Source: Bradyrhizobium canariense (GTDB lineage: Bacteria > Pseudomonadota > Alphaproteobacteria > Rhizobiales > Xanthobacteraceae). From it: DNA of 64,000 nucleotides. A program made the position numbers and the translations under genes. The notes beneath the pieces are model-generated. The model made no database searches. It saw nothing but the letters and a program-made list of their open reading frames with translations, and was not told the DNA's origin. Positions 22,470 to 31,652 of this stretch are shown piece after piece; the first letter of the stretch is position 1; the number at the start of each line of letters is the position of its first letter. The stretch spans positions 186,001-250,000 of the forward strand of contig NZ_JAFCKJ010000008.1 of assembly GCF_018130465.1 (NCBI RefSeq). Reading direction: 5' to 3'.

Positions 22470-23765
22470 TCAGGCTGCGGCCCGGCCGATATCTGCCCGG
22501 ATCGACCGGGCCGCCCAGACGAACAGGAGCGCCCCCAGCGTGGTCGTGACCGCCGCCGAGAGCAGGGAATAGCGCACGGCGTCGGCGCCGTAAGCGCCCT
22601 TCAGGGCATCGTTGACCACGCCCACGGCGAGCGGGCCAACGCCCTGGCCGAAGCAGGTCGCGGTGAGCGCGATGAGGGCGGAGGCGAGCGCCCGCATGCT
22701 CGGCTTTGCCACGGTCTGCGCGATCGCGAAGATCGGCCCGAGATGGAAGCCGACTAGAAACGAGGTCAACGCCAGCATGGCCACCATCATCTTGAAGTCC
22801 TGCGTCAGCATGCACAGCGCGAACACCGGGCCGGCGAGCCCTGAGGTGATCGCAGGCGCCCACAGCTTCCAGCGGTCGTCGCGGCGGCTGATCTGCGCCA
22901 CCACGAAGCCGCCGAGCAGGGTGCCGGCCATGCCGGCGAGCCCCTTGAACGTGCCGGCATAGGTGCCGATCTCGGCGCTCGACAGATGGTGCACCCGGGC
23001 CAGGAACGGCGGGATCCAGGCCGCGGTCGCGTAGTTCGTGTAGGTGGTGAGGCAGAAGCCGATCAGCACGATGAGGAAGCTTTGCTGCGAGGCCAGGAAG
23101 CGCAGGGTCGGCCCGAGCGGCTCAGGCACGAAACTCTCCTGCATGGCGCCGCGCTTCGGCTCGGAGATCGTCAGCCACAGGATCAATGCGAGCAGGATGC
23201 CGGGCAGGCCCGCGACGTAGAACGCCATCCGCCAGCCATAGTGCTGGTTGACGTAGCCGCCGACGAAATAGCCGAGGAAGACGCCGAGATAGGTGCCGAC
23301 GGCGTAGATGCCGAGCGCGCGCGGACGCTCGTTCTTGGCGAAGAGGTCGGCGACGATCGATTGCGAGGCGGGAGACCCCGCGGATTCGCCGATGCCGACG
23401 CCGATCCTCGCCAGCGCCAGCGAGGCGACGCTCGAAGCGGCGCCGCACAACGCCGTCATCGCGCTCCAGAACGCAAAGGCGACGGCGACGATGTTGCGTC
23501 GGTTGAGCCGGTCGGCGACGCGCGCGATGGGAATGCCGAGCAGGGAATAGAACAGGGCGAAGCCGAAGCCCGCGAGCAAGCCCATCATGGTGTCGCTGAG
23601 CTGGAACTCCTTCTTGATCGGCTCGATCAGCACGTTGAAGATCGTGCGGTCGAGGAAGTTCAGCGCGTAGATGATTGTGAGCAGGCCCAGCACGTAATAG
23701 CGCCGCGCCGAGGGCTTTGCCGTGGCGGCCGTTTGCACCGACATTTGTGACGTCACATCGACCAT
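22470..23765 (-). CDS. MFS transporter, spinster/anion-symporter-like
   Basis: About 431 aa from ATG 23765, preceded by GGGGGAAG; a TTG start 12 bases upstream is less likely. Twelve hydrophobic segments are visible. The early LNFLDRTIFNVL segment, the loop motif GIPIARVADRLNRR between TM2 and TM3, and the TM5 motif GVFLGYFVGGYVNQHYGWRMAFYVAG-type region fit the spinster-like major facilitator group that exports or imports organic anions and aromatic compounds. It is 61 bases downstream of the Rieske oxygenase on the same strand, so it probably carries that enzyme's substrate. The actual ligand is unknown. Confidence 0.88.
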   Translation of the reverse strand: MVDVTSQMSVQTAATAKPSARRYYVLGLLTIIYALNFLDRTIFNVLIEPIKKEFQLSDTMMGLLAGFGFALFYSLLGIPIARVADRLNRRNIVAVAFAFWSAMTALCGAASSVASLALARIGVGIGESAGSPASQSIVADLFAKNERPRALGIYAVGTYLGVFLGYFVGGYVNQHYGWRMAFYVAGLPGILLALILWLTISEPKRGAMQESFVPEPLGPTLRFLASQQSFLIVLIGFCLTTYTNYATAAWIPPFLARVHHLSSAEIGTYAGTFKGLAGMAGTLLGGFVVAQISRRDDRWKLWAPAITSGLAGPVFALCMLTQDFKMMVAMLALTSFLVGFHLGPIFAIAQTVAKPSMRALASALIALTATCFGQGVGPLAVGVVNDALKGAYGADAVRYSLLSAAVTTTLGALLFVWAARSIRADIGRAAA

Positions 23766-23826
23766 CGCTTCCCCCAATTAGTCTTTGTTATCGTTGTCGG
23801 TCCAGCTTTGATTGGAGCTGGCTGCT

Positions 23827-25017
23827 TCACGCGTCGCGGATGTAGTTCCCCGCTTCGAATTCGACTGGCGGTGCGCTTGCGTCAAAGCAGATGCCAATGG
23901 GGTCGCGATCTGCGTCCATCGCTTCGATCTGCTCGCTTAGCATGCGCCTGATCAACAGGATGCCGCGGTCGCTCTGGCCGAAATGCTCCTCGGAATGGAC
24001 GGTCTGCGGGCCCTGGCCGACCTGAGCCTCGTAATCGCCGGGGAATTGCTGGTGCTCGGCCTCGGTCATGTCCCACCAGAATTTTCCGTTGAATTTGGAG
24101 CGCATGCGGCCGATGTCGCCAGCGTTCTTGACGCGGCCTGCGACGTAGATGCGGAACGAGGTGTCGTCGATCGGCAGCGTCCAGCCGATCGACTCGACGC
24201 GGGCGAATTGCGCCACGCGCGGGTTTGGCACGACGCGCAAGGTGGGGAGCGCCGCCTCGGTGACGCGGTAAAACACCTTGCCGTCATCCTGCTTGCGGAT
24301 CGAGCGCACGGCGATCCCGCGCGGCGTCTTGTCGAACGTCACCTCCGGCATCGAAGCCATCATGTCGGTGAATTGCGGACCCGAGAACGAGCCGTGCAGC
24401 ACCGGCACATGGTAGGGATCGACCACGTTCTCGAAATGCTGGAGCCAGTTGCAGGGGATGATCGCGGGACCACCGCCACCGATCGAGGAATCGTCCGCCT
24501 CGACGAACTCGCCGTCGTCCATGGTCTCCAGGCATTCATAGGCCGGCAGCACCGGGCGTTTCTCGGCCGGACCCATATAGGCGAAGATCAGTCCGTAGCG
24601 TTCCTCGACCGGATACCAGGGCTGGCGCACCTTGTCCTTGAACTGGGCGCCGTTGGGCTCGCAGGGCTGCTCCAGGCAGTGACCTTCGGTGTCGAACTTC
24701 CAGCCGTGATAGCAGCAGCGGATGCCGTCCTCCTCGACCTTGCCATAATAGAGCGTGGTGCCGCGGTGGCAGCAGCGGGCGTGCAGCAGGCCGGCGCGGC
24801 CTTGCTTGTCGCGGAACAGCACCAGATCCTCGCCCAGCGCGCGAACCTTCTTCGGGGTGTCGGTGGCGTCGCTGGTGAGCCCGACCGGATGCCAGTAGCG
24901 GCGGAGCAGTTCGCCCATCGGCGTGCCGCGCACGACCGAGGTGAGCTCGGCGCGCGCGTGCGCCGGCTTCATCGCATAGGCCGTTCCGAGATCGCGATCC
25001 CGCTGGGTGATGGTCAT
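23827..25017 (-). CDS. Rieske non-heme iron oxygenase, large (alpha) subunit
   Basis: About 396 aa from ATG 25017, chosen because GGGAGG lies six bases ahead; longer starts exist in frame. The N-terminal Rieske [2Fe-2S] domain has Cys82-x-His84 and Cys101-x2-His104. The catalytic domain carries the NVVDPYHVPVLH run (N-x2-D-x3-H-x4-H pattern) that binds mononuclear iron and couples the two centres. Architecture and length resemble phthalate dioxygenase/vanillate demethylase-type oxygenases, which hydroxylate or O-demethylate aromatic acids. No ferredoxin or reductase subunit is present nearby, so a separately encoded reductase must supply electrons. The gene is divergent from a MarR regulator and followed by an MFS carrier. 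Confidence 0.92.
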   Translation of the reverse strand: MTITQRDRDLGTAYAMKPAHARAELTSVVRGTPMGELLRRYWHPVGLTSDATDTPKKVRALGEDLVLFRDKQGRAGLLHARCCHRGTTLYYGKVEEDGIRCCYHGWKFDTEGHCLEQPCEPNGAQFKDKVRQPWYPVEERYGLIFAYMGPAEKRPVLPAYECLETMDDGEFVEADDSSIGGGGPAIIPCNWLQHFENVVDPYHVPVLHGSFSGPQFTDMMASMPEVTFDKTPRGIAVRSIRKQDDGKVFYRVTEAALPTLRVVPNPRVAQFARVESIGWTLPIDDTSFRIYVAGRVKNAGDIGRMRSKFNGKFWWDMTEAEHQQFPGDYEAQVGQGPQTVHSEEHFGQSDRGILLIRRMLSEQIEAMDADRDPIGICFDASAPPVEFEAGNYIRDA

Positions 25018-25160
25018 GCTGATCCTCCCGCTGTCGGCCATGCTGGCCGGGCCCTTTTTTGATGCCTTTGGACGCAGTGAAGGGTAGATCGATGACAATG
25101 TCAACGATATTTCGAATGCGTCTTAGTCGCATTTGACGGGGCGGGCCAGCGGAGGTCGCC

Positions 25161-25255
25161 TTGGTCTTGGCAAGGCCCCGCCTAGGCTTGGGAGGCCCGC
25201 CTGGGCTTGGCAGGCCCCGCCTGGGCTTGGCAGGCCCCGGCTTTCTTGGCAGAGG
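25161..25255 (+). repeat. Short tandem repeat (about 20 bases, four to five copies) between rieske and marR genes
   Basis: Units CTGGGCTTGGCAGGCCCCGC (25201-25220) and the next, differing only in the last base (25221-25240), are preceded by two diverged copies (25161-25181 and 25182-25200) and followed by a partial one. The array fills the leader of the marR gene and the shared divergent promoter region. It is extremely G/C- and TTGG-rich and could tune expression by slippage. Confidence 0.85.
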
Positions 25256-25261
25256 TGGATC

Positions 25262-25777
25262 ATGAGCCAGACCGAGAGCAGGGGCGGGTCGATGTCGCCC
25301 GAAGCGGACGAAAGCGAGCCACCGGCGCCGATCACCGCGATGCTGTCGTCACGGCTGATGGTACTGGCCAATTTGCTCAAGCGCGGCGCCATCCTGCGCT
25401 ACAAGCGCCTCGCCGGCTTGTCATCGGTCGAGTTCGGCCTTGTCGCCTCGCTCGGCCGGCGGCCGCCGATGAGTGTGGCCCGGCTGGCCGAAGCCGTCGG
25501 CCAGGACAAGGGCCAGATCAGCCGCGCGCTTGCGGAACTCGTCTCGCGCAAGTTGATCGCGAAATCGGCGAACCCGAAAGACAGCCGCGAGGTGCTGGTG
25601 TCGCTGACCGCAACGGGCCTTGCTGCACATGATGCGATCGTCGCCGGTGCGCAGGAGCGCAATCGGCGTTTGCGCGAACATCTGAGTGAGGCCGAGTTCG
25701 AGATGCTGCTGCAGCAGGTCGATCAGTTGACGGCGATCGCCGCCGAGATGCTCGAAGCCGAAAAAGTCTCACGCTGA
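25262..25777 (+). CDS. MarR-family transcriptional regulator
   Basis: A 171-aa winged-helix regulator starting at ATG 25262 (AGAGG ahead). The frame is open upstream to 25133, but that part is only the translated tandem repeat. The recognition region reads MSVARLAEAVGQDKGQISRALAELVSRKLI (residues about 62-92) and the wing KDSREVLVSLTATG, as in MarR/HcaR members that respond to aromatic acids. It is divergent from the Rieske oxygenase/MFS pair and probably represses them until an aromatic ligand binds. Confidence 0.9.
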   Translation: MSQTESRGGSMSPEADESEPPAPITAMLSSRLMVLANLLKRGAILRYKRLAGLSSVEFGLVASLGRRPPMSVARLAEAVGQDKGQISRALAELVSRKLIAKSANPKDSREVLVSLTATGLAAHDAIVAGAQERNRRLREHLSEAEFEMLLQQVDQLTAIAAEMLEAEKVSR

Positions 25778-25808
25778 CGTGCCGGCAATCCCTGGAAATG
25801 TTGGATCG

Positions 25809-25830
25809 TTTCTAAGAGCCGCTCTAAGAA
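25809..25830 (+). promoter_or_regulatory. Possible iron-responsive (Irr/ICE-like) element upstream of siderophore receptor
   Basis: TTTCTAAGAGCCGCTCTAAG at 25809-25828 contains two TTCTAAG/CTCTAAG half-sites in direct orientation, 74 bases ahead of the receptor start. Rhizobial iron control elements (ICE) contain TTCTAAA-type half-sites, but as inverted repeats, so this match is loose. Confidence 0.2.
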
Positions 25831-25903
25831 GCTTTCAATTAGGGAATTCGCGCGCGCTCCCATAAGCGTCACCGCAAGCGCATGCCGTCACGGGACTGAC
25901 GGT

Positions 25904-28204
25904 ATGCGCAATCAAAACACGCAGTTTTGGGGTGGCGCGTTGAACAGTCTTGGAATGCTGCGGTCGGCCGTATTGGCGACCGCATCCGCTTGGGTTTTGG
26001 TGCCGCAGGCATCGCTTGCACAATCTCCCGCGCAGAGCGGCGCGCAGAACATTCCGTCGGTGACCGTCGCCGCGCCGGAAGCGCGCCGCCGGGCCACCTC
26101 CACCCAGCGCCGCGCGCTGCGATCATCCCAGCAGGCCGCCGACCGAAGCAAACCGCAGCCACCGCGCAATGTCGGTTTCGTCGAGACCCCGCGCGGCCCG
26201 GTGCACGGCTACGTCGCCGGCCGCAGCTCGTCCGGCACCAAGACCAACACCCCGATCATGGAGACGCCGCAGGCGGTGTCGGTGATTGGCGCGGAGCAGA
26301 TCCGCGACCAGAAGGCGAACAAGCTCGACGAGGTCCTGCGCTATACCGCCGGCGTCCGCGCCGGGACCTTCGGCGCGGACACGCGCAACGACTGGTGGCT
26401 GATCCGCGGCTTCAAGTCCGACGACGTCGGGCTGTTCCTCGACGGCATGCAGCTGTTCTACACATCCTATGCGAGCTGGAAGCTCCAGACTCCCAACATG
26501 GAGCGCGTCGAGGTGCTGCGCGGTCCGTCGGCCGTGCTCTATGGCGGATCGAGCCCGAGCGGCATCGTCAACGTCATCAGCAAGCTGCCGCCCGCGGAGC
26601 CCGTGCGTTTCATCGAGACCGGCGTGAACAATTTCGGCAACGCCTATGTCGGCTTCGATGTCGGCGGCCCGGTCGCGACGCAGCCCGAAAACGGCAAGCT
26701 GTTCTACCGCGTCGTTGGCCAGGTCCAGAACGGCAACACCCAGGTCAACTTCACACCCGACAACAACTACTTCATCGCGCCGTCGGTGACCTGGAAGCCG
26801 GATGCCGATACGACGTTCACGGTGCTGGCGTCGGCCTCGCGGCAGGAAACGCGCGGCATCAACTTCCTGCCCTATCAGGGCACAGTGACCAACGCGCCGT
26901 TCGGCAAGATTCCGACCAGCTTTTTCGCGGGCGATCCCAGCGTCGACAAGTTCACGCGCGAGCAGGAGATGCTCGGCTATCAGTTCGAGCGCAACCTCAC
27001 CGACGACCTGACGTTCCGGCAGAATGCGCGCTTTGCGCATGTCGACGTGACCTATCGCGGCTACGTCGGCAACGATTGGGGCAACGCGGCGACTGCCACT
27101 CTCAATCGCTACAATTGGTATGCGAAGAATACCGCCAACCAGGCCGATCTCGACAACCAGCTGGAGTATCGCTTCGACACCGGCCCCGTGAAGCACACCA
27201 TGCTGTTCGGGCTGGATCTGAAGGGCTACCAGATCGACGACTATCAGGCCTTCGGGTTCGGCGTGCCCTCGGTCAACGTTTTCAATCCCGCCTATGGGGC
27301 GGCCGAGGTTCCGTTACCGACCGCTCCTTTCCGCAACTTCAAGATCACGCAGAAGCAGGCTGGCACCTATCTTCAGGACCAGATGAAGCTCGGCAACTTC
27401 ACGCTGGTGTTGAGCGGCCGCAACGATTGGGTCGAGACGACGCAGGACGATCGCGGTACGGGCGCCACGGTCGCCAGCCGCGACGACAGCAGGTTCAGCG
27501 GACGCGCCGGGCTGATCTACAATTTCGACAACGGCATCGCGCCCTATGTGTCCTATGCCACGAGCTACAATCCCGTCGTCGGCCTCAATGCCTCCAACCA
27601 GCTGCTTTTGCCGGAAACCGGCCAGCAGACCGAGGTCGGCTTGAAGGTGCAGCCTCGCGGGTTCGACGGCTACTTCACGGTCGCCGCGTTCGATCTGAAG
27701 CGCCAGAATGCGCTGACGTCCAATCCGCTCTTCCCGCTGCTGCAGAACCAGACCGGCGAGGTGACCTCGCGCGGTATCGAGCTGGAGGCGGTGGCGAACG
27801 TCACGCGGGAGCTGAAACTGATTGGCGCCTTCACCAGCTATCACATCTTCAACAGCAAGGACCTCGATCCGGCGCTGGTCGGCAAGACGCCGACCAACAC
27901 GCCGCAGATGCTGGCGTCCGGCTGGGCGGACTACACCTTCAAGGACGGGCCGCTCGCAGGGTTCGGCTTCGGCGGCGGTGTCCGCTATGTCGGTTCGTCG
28001 TGGGCGGATACCGCCAACACCCTCGAGGTTCCCGCGGTCGTGCTCGGCGATCTCGCGCTCCACTACGAATGGCAGAACTGGCGCACCGCCCTCAACGTGA
28101 TCAATTTGACCGACAAGATCTACGTCGCGAGCTGCGCGGCGGCGTCATCCTGCTTCTACGGCGACCGCCGGCGCGTCACCGCCAGCGTCTCCTACAAATG
28201 GTGA
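25904..28204 (+). CDS. TonB-dependent siderophore receptor (FhuA/FoxA-like)
   Basis: A 766-aa outer-membrane receptor. A signal region precedes QASLAQSPAQS around residue 40, and SVTVAAPEARRR next to it could serve as a TonB box. The plug domain begins near ETPQAVSVIGAEQIRDQKA (about residue 122) and contains RVEVLRGPSAVLYGG and GIVNVISK, all hallmarks of siderophore receptors. The 22-strand barrel ends in an aromatic residue (SVSYKW). The plug phrase ETPQAVSVI and the length point to hydroxamate-type ferri-siderophores. No ABC transporter or biosynthesis genes are adjacent, so it likely scavenges siderophores of other organisms. The true start may be internal, since the first 20 residues are atypical for a signal peptide. 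Confidence 0.93.
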   Translation: MRNQNTQFWGGALNSLGMLRSAVLATASAWVLVPQASLAQSPAQSGAQNIPSVTVAAPEARRRATSTQRRALRSSQQAADRSKPQPPRNVGFVETPRGPVHGYVAGRSSSGTKTNTPIMETPQAVSVIGAEQIRDQKANKLDEVLRYTAGVRAGTFGADTRNDWWLIRGFKSDDVGLFLDGMQLFYTSYASWKLQTPNMERVEVLRGPSAVLYGGSSPSGIVNVISKLPPAEPVRFIETGVNNFGNAYVGFDVGGPVATQPENGKLFYRVVGQVQNGNTQVNFTPDNNYFIAPSVTWKPDADTTFTVLASASRQETRGINFLPYQGTVTNAPFGKIPTSFFAGDPSVDKFTREQEMLGYQFERNLTDDLTFRQNARFAHVDVTYRGYVGNDWGNAATATLNRYNWYAKNTANQADLDNQLEYRFDTGPVKHTMLFGLDLKGYQIDDYQAFGFGVPSVNVFNPAYGAAEVPLPTAPFRNFKITQKQAGTYLQDQMKLGNFTLVLSGRNDWVETTQDDRGTGATVASRDDSRFSGRAGLIYNFDNGIAPYVSYATSYNPVVGLNASNQLLLPETGQQTEVGLKVQPRGFDGYFTVAAFDLKRQNALTSNPLFPLLQNQTGEVTSRGIELEAVANVTRELKLIGAFTSYHIFNSKDLDPALVGKTPTNTPQMLASGWADYTFKDGPLAGFGFGGGVRYVGSSWADTANTLEVPAVVLGDLALHYEWQNWRTALNVINLTDKIYVASCAAASSCFYGDRRRVTASVSYKW

Positions 28205-28443
28205 GGCAAATGACAAGAACAGGCGAGGGAAGGCCATCGTGAGAGCCTGACCGGCTCGTCACTGGCTTCCACCACGAGAACGATGAGCTTGCGGGCTATG
28301 CCCCCCGGCCCGAAGCTCATGCGAGCGCGGCCCGCGCGACGACCCAGCACGTCGCCGCCGCGCTCGCCACCGATTTGCGCGGCGGCGGAAGCGGGTGCCC
28401 GCCCGACCGACGCATTCGCCAGACGAGCCCGGGTCCGATCGTG

Positions 28444-28683
28444 ATGCATGGCTCCCGGATCGCTCGCCTGTGGATACGTGTCTTTGCTGCATCTATCCTG
28501 TTCGCGGCGGCGACCATCACCGGCCTGCTAGCTGCTTTGCTCTGGAGCCCGGTCGCCAAGGATGTCGTTCTGGTGACGGTGGGAGCGCCGGTCCTCGTTG
28601 TAATCCGGCCTTTGCTGCGTCGCGGCCTCGATAAAGTGAGCCTTCCCAACAACGGACGTCACGGCCCAGCGTGCGTGGACTGA
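28444..28683 (+). CDS. Possible small two-helix membrane protein
   Basis: ATG 28444 gives 79 aa with two hydrophobic segments: FAASILFAAATITGLLAALL (about residues 13-33) and DVVLVTVGAPVLVVIRPLL (about 40-58). Positive residues flank the first helix. Small membrane proteins of unknown function (for example DUF3649) often follow TonB-dependent siderophore receptors, but the resemblance here is only in size, hydrophobicity and place. There is no good ribosome-binding site, and the frame is open further upstream. Treat as tentative. Confidence 0.35.
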   Translation: MHGSRIARLWIRVFAASILFAAATITGLLAALLWSPVAKDVVLVTVGAPVLVVIRPLLRRGLDKVSLPNNGRHGPACVD

Positions 28684-28789
28684 TCGGGGCGCCCTTGCTG
28701 GGGCGGTCGATCTGCTCCATACCAGCCGCGGGGTGATTCCGGGATTTCCACCGTTCTGAGGGCGACAAAGGGCCTAAAAAGAGCGTGTC

Positions 28790-28818
28790 TTGCGCCCATT
28801 GGTGCACTGCGCTAAGGC
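28790..28818 (+). promoter_or_regulatory. Candidate nuo operon promoter
   Basis: TTGCGC at 28790-28795 with CTAAGG/TAAGGC about 16-17 bases on (28812-28818) lies some 65 bases upstream of nuoA. The GTGCACTGCGCTAAGG context fits alphaproteobacterial housekeeping promoters loosely. No other promoter-like match is better in this gap. Confidence 0.3.
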
Positions 28819-28883
28819 TCAGAACAATTCCAAACTGGACGAATCCGTGGCTGTCCCGAGGCTGCGGGAAAAAGGGCTCGTCA

Positions 28884-29249
28884 ATGAGCGGCATTCTGCA
28901 GAACTATCTTCCACTCGTCGTCTTCATAGGGGTAGCGGGCCTCATTGGCCTGGTGCTGCTGATCGCGCCGTTCATCGTGGCGTTCCAGCAGCCGGACCCG
29001 GAAAAGCTGTCGGCGTATGAGTGCGGTTTCAACGCCTTCGACGACGCCCGCATGAAGTTCGACGTCCGCTTCTATCTGGTCGCCATCCTCTTCATCATCT
29101 TCGACCTCGAGGTGGCGTTCCTGTTTCCCTGGGCGGTGGCGTTCGGCAAGCTTGGCGCGACCGGCTTCTGGTCCATGGTGGTGTTCCTCGCCGTGCTGAC
29201 GGTCGGGTTCGCCTATGAATGGAAGAAAGGCGCACTGGAATGGGATTGA
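28884..29249 (+). CDS. nuoA: NADH-quinone oxidoreductase subunit A
   Basis: A 121-aa membrane subunit of complex I with three transmembrane helices. Conserved [14 protein letters not shown] (the cytoplasmic TM1-TM2 loop cysteine that changes exposure between active and deactive states) and the acidic [16 protein letters not shown] helix are present. Start ATG 28884 gives the usual N-terminus; the longer open frame is not coding. It opens the complex I operon and overlaps nuoB by ten bases. Confidence 0.97.
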   Translation: MSGILQNYLPLVVFIGVAGLIGLVLLIAPFIVAFQQPDPEKLSAYECGFNAFDDARMKFDVRFYLVAILFIIFDLEVAFLFPWAVAFGKLGATGFWSMVVFLAVLTVGFAYEWKKGALEWD

Positions 29250-29827
29250 ACCCTACGTCGTCCGCCGGTCCGGTTCTCGCGCCGGCCCCCAAGGGCATCC
29301 TGGATCCGTCGACCGGCAGGCCGGTCGGGGCCAATGATCCGTTCTTCCTCGAGGTCAATTCGGAGCTGTCCGACAAAGGCTTCTTCGTCGCCGCGACCGA
29401 CGACCTCATCACCTGGGCGCGCACCGGCTCGCTGATGTGGATGACGTTCGGTCTCGCCTGCTGCGCGGTCGAGATGATGCAGGTCTCGATGCCGCGCTAC
29501 GACGTCGAGCGCTTTGGCTTCGCGCCGCGTGCCTCGCCGCGTCAGTCGGACGTGATGATCGTCGCCGGGACCCTGACCAACAAGATGGCGCCTGCGCTGC
29601 GCAAGGTCTACGACCAGATGCCCGAGCCGCGTTACGTCATCTCGATGGGCTCCTGCGCCAATGGCGGCGGCTATTATCACTATTCATACTCGGTCGTGCG
29701 CGGTTGCGACCGTATCGTGCCGATCGACATCTACGTGCCGGGCTGCCCGCCCACGGCGGAAGCGCTGCTCTACGGGGTGCTGCTGCTGCAGAAGAAGATC
29801 CGCCGCACCGGCACCATCGAACGCTAA
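29240..29827 (+). CDS. nuoB: NADH-quinone oxidoreductase subunit B
   Basis: A 195-aa peripheral-arm subunit (PSST) holding [4Fe-4S] cluster N2, the last redox centre before quinone. The ligands are Cys74, Cys75, Cys139 and Cys169 in [16 protein letters not shown] and [11 protein letters not shown]. An N-terminal extension of about 30 residues is common in alphaproteobacteria. The ATG at 29240 overlaps the nuoA end, implying translational coupling. Confidence 0.97.
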   Translation: MGLNPTSSAGPVLAPAPKGILDPSTGRPVGANDPFFLEVNSELSDKGFFVAATDDLITWARTGSLMWMTFGLACCAVEMMQVSMPRYDVERFGFAPRASPRQSDVMIVAGTLTNKMAPALRKVYDQMPEPRYVISMGSCANGGGYYHYSYSVVRGCDRIVPIDIYVPGCPPTAEALLYGVLLLQKKIRRTGTIER

Positions 29828-29838
29828 GGTTTTACGTC

Positions 29839-30453
29839 ATGGACGACGCCAAGCTCGACGCCCTGGGGCAGACGATCGTTAGCGCGCTTCCGGGCGCCGC
29901 CTTCGGTCATTCGGTGGCCTTCAACCAGCTCACGGTCGATGTCGAGGCCAGCAAGATCGTCGAGGTGGTCAAGTACCTCCGCGACGACCCGAACTGCCGC
30001 TTCGTCAACTTCACCGACATCACGGCGGTGGACTATCCCTCGCGTGAGAAGCGCTTCGACGTGATCTATCACTTCCTGTCACCGACCCTGAACGCGCGGA
30101 TCCGGCTCAAGGCCCAGGCCGACGAGACCACGCAGGTGCCGTCGCTGATCGAAGTGTTCCCCGGCGCCGACTGGTTCGAGCGCGAGGCTTACGACCTCTA
30201 TGGCGTGTTCTTCGTCGGCCATCCCGACATGCGCCGCCTCCTGACCGATTACGGTTTCGAAGGCCATCCGCTGCGCAAGGACTTCCCGACCACCGGTTTC
30301 GTCGAGGTCCGCTACGACGACCAGGAGAAGCGGGTGGTGTACGAGCCGGTCAGGCTCAACCAGGAATTCCGCAAGTTCGACTTTTTGTCTCCGTGGGAAG
30401 GCGCCGACTATCCGGTCCTTCCGGGTGATGAAAAAGCAGGGCCGAAGGTCTGA
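29839..30453 (+). CDS. nuoC: NADH-quinone oxidoreductase subunit C
   Basis: A 204-aa hydrophilic subunit (30-kDa/NDUFS3 type) at the quinone-binding end of the peripheral arm. The signature ERE[21 protein letters not shown] region and [12 protein letters not shown] are intact. NuoC and NuoD are separate genes here, as in mitochondria and other alphaproteobacteria, not fused as in E. coli. It is 11 bases from nuoB; upstream in-frame sequence belongs to nuoB in another frame. Confidence 0.97.
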   Translation: MDDAKLDALGQTIVSALPGAAFGHSVAFNQLTVDVEASKIVEVVKYLRDDPNCRFVNFTDITAVDYPSREKRFDVIYHFLSPTLNARIRLKAQADETTQVPSLIEVFPGADWFEREAYDLYGVFFVGHPDMRRLLTDYGFEGHPLRKDFPTTGFVEVRYDDQEKRVVYEPVRLNQEFRKFDFLSPWEGADYPVLPGDEKAGPKV

Positions 30454-30455
30454 AC

Positions 30456-31652
30456 ATGAACGAGCAACCCGAAAACCTTCGCAACTTCACCATCAACTTC
30501 GGTCCGCAGCATCCGGCCGCGCACGGCGTGCTGCGCCTGGTGCTGGAGCTTGACGGCGAGGTCGTCGCCCGCGTCGACCCGCATATCGGCCTGCTTCACC
30601 GCGGCACCGAAAAGCTGATCGAGCAGAAGACCTATCTCCAGGCGATCCCTTATTTCGACCGCCTCGACTACGTCGCGCCGATGAACCAGGAGCATGCCTT
30701 CTGCATGGCTGCAGAAAAGCTGCTCGGCATCGAGGTGCCGCGCCGCGCACAGTTGATCCGCGTGCTCTATTGCGAGATCGGCCGCATCCTGTCGCACCTG
30801 CTCAACGTCACCACGCAGGCGATGGACGTCGGCGCGCTGACCCCGCCGCTGTGGGGTTTTGAAGAGCGCGAAAAGCTGATGGTGTTCTACGAGCGCGCCT
30901 CCGGCAGCCGCATGCACGCAGCCTACTTCCGCGTCGGCGGCGTGCATCAGGACCTGCCGCAGAAGCTGGTCGACGACATCGACGCCTGGTGCGAACCGTT
31001 CCTGAAAGTGGTCGAGGATCTCGACCGGCTGCTCACCGCCAACCGCATCTTCAAGCAGCGCAACGTCGACATCGGCGTGGTGTCGCTGAAGGAGGCCTGG
31101 GAGTGGGGCTTCTCCGGCGTGATGGTGCGCGGTTCGGGCGCGGCCTGGGATTTGCGCAAATCGCAGCCCTATGAGTGCTACGCCGAGATGGATTTCGACA
31201 TCCCGATCGGCAAGAACGGCGACTGCTACGACCGCTATCTGATCCGCATGGAAGAGATGCGCCAGTCCGTGCGCATCATGAGGCAGTGCATCCAGAAGCT
31301 GAACGCAGCCGAAGGGAAGGGCCCCGTCGTCGTCGAGGACAACAAGGTCGCGCCGCCGCGCCGTGGCGAGATGAAGCGCTCGATGGAAGCGCTGATCCAT
31401 CACTTCAAGCTCTACACCGAAGGCGTCCACGTGCCTGCCGGCGAGGTCTACGCCGCAGTCGAGGCGCCGAAGGGCGAGTTCGGCGTCTATCTCGTCTCCG
31501 ACGGCAGCAACAAGCCCTACAAGTGCAAGATCCGCGCGCCGGGCTTTGCCCATCTCCAGGCCATGGACCACATCTGCCGCGGCCATCTGCTCGCCGACGT
31601 CTCGGCGATCCTCGGCTCGCTCGACATCGTGTTTGGAGAGGTCGATCGGTGA
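30456..31652 (+). CDS. nuoD: NADH-quinone oxidoreductase subunit D
   Basis: A 398-aa 49-kDa subunit (NDUFS2 type) that, with NuoB, builds the quinone site. [15 protein letters not shown] at the N-terminus contains the quinone-site His, followed by [12 protein letters not shown]; the C-terminal region ends with DIVFGEVDR as in orthologues. It starts two bases after nuoC. Its stop overlaps the start of a methyltransferase gene (TGATG), so the two are translationally coupled. Confidence 0.98.
   Translation: MNEQPENLRNFTINFGPQHPAAHGVLRLVLELDGEVVARVDPHIGLLHRGTEKLIEQKTYLQAIPYFDRLDYVAPMNQEHAFCMAAEKLLGIEVPRRAQLIRVLYCEIGRILSHLLNVTTQAMDVGALTPPLWGFEEREKLMVFYERASGSRMHAAYFRVGGVHQDLPQKLVDDIDAWCEPFLKVVEDLDRLLTANRIFKQRNVDIGVVSLKEAWEWGFSGVMVRGSGAAWDLRKSQPYECYAEMDFDIPIGKNGDCYDRYLIRMEEMRQSVRIMRQCIQKLNAAEGKGPVVVEDNKVAPPRRGEMKRSMEALIHHFKLYTEGVHVPAGEVYAAVEAPKGEFGVYLVSDGSNKPYKCKIRAPGFAHLQAMDHICRGHLLADVSAILGSLDIVFGEVDR

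Larger units (their letters stand above)
28205..28883 (+). other. Region between siderophore receptor and nuoA
   Basis: These 679 bases contain one possible small membrane-protein gene (28444-28683) and the nuo promoter region near the end. Other open frames on both strands have no recognisable composition. The codon pattern of 28240-28440 suggests possible decayed coding sequence, but no family is recognisable. Confidence 0.5.

Noticed and set aside
22327-22863. Long upstream extension of the small minus-strand membrane protein
   Set aside because: It overlaps the MFS transporter gene in another frame and is Arg-rich; the 67-aa form with its own start is sufficient.
25161-25255. CRISPR array candidate
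   Set aside because: The units abut with no spacers and are only about 20 bases long; it is a simple tandem repeat, and no cas genes are present.
25133-25261. N-terminal extension of the MarR protein through the tandem repeat
   Set aside because: The translation is a Gly/Pro/Trp/Leu repeat derived from the DNA repeat; the ATG at 25262 has its own ribosome-binding site and gives a normal-length MarR.
28192-28449. An 85-aa minus-strand frame after the siderophore receptor
   Set aside because: It has an Arg/Ala-rich shadow-like composition and overlaps the end of the receptor gene.
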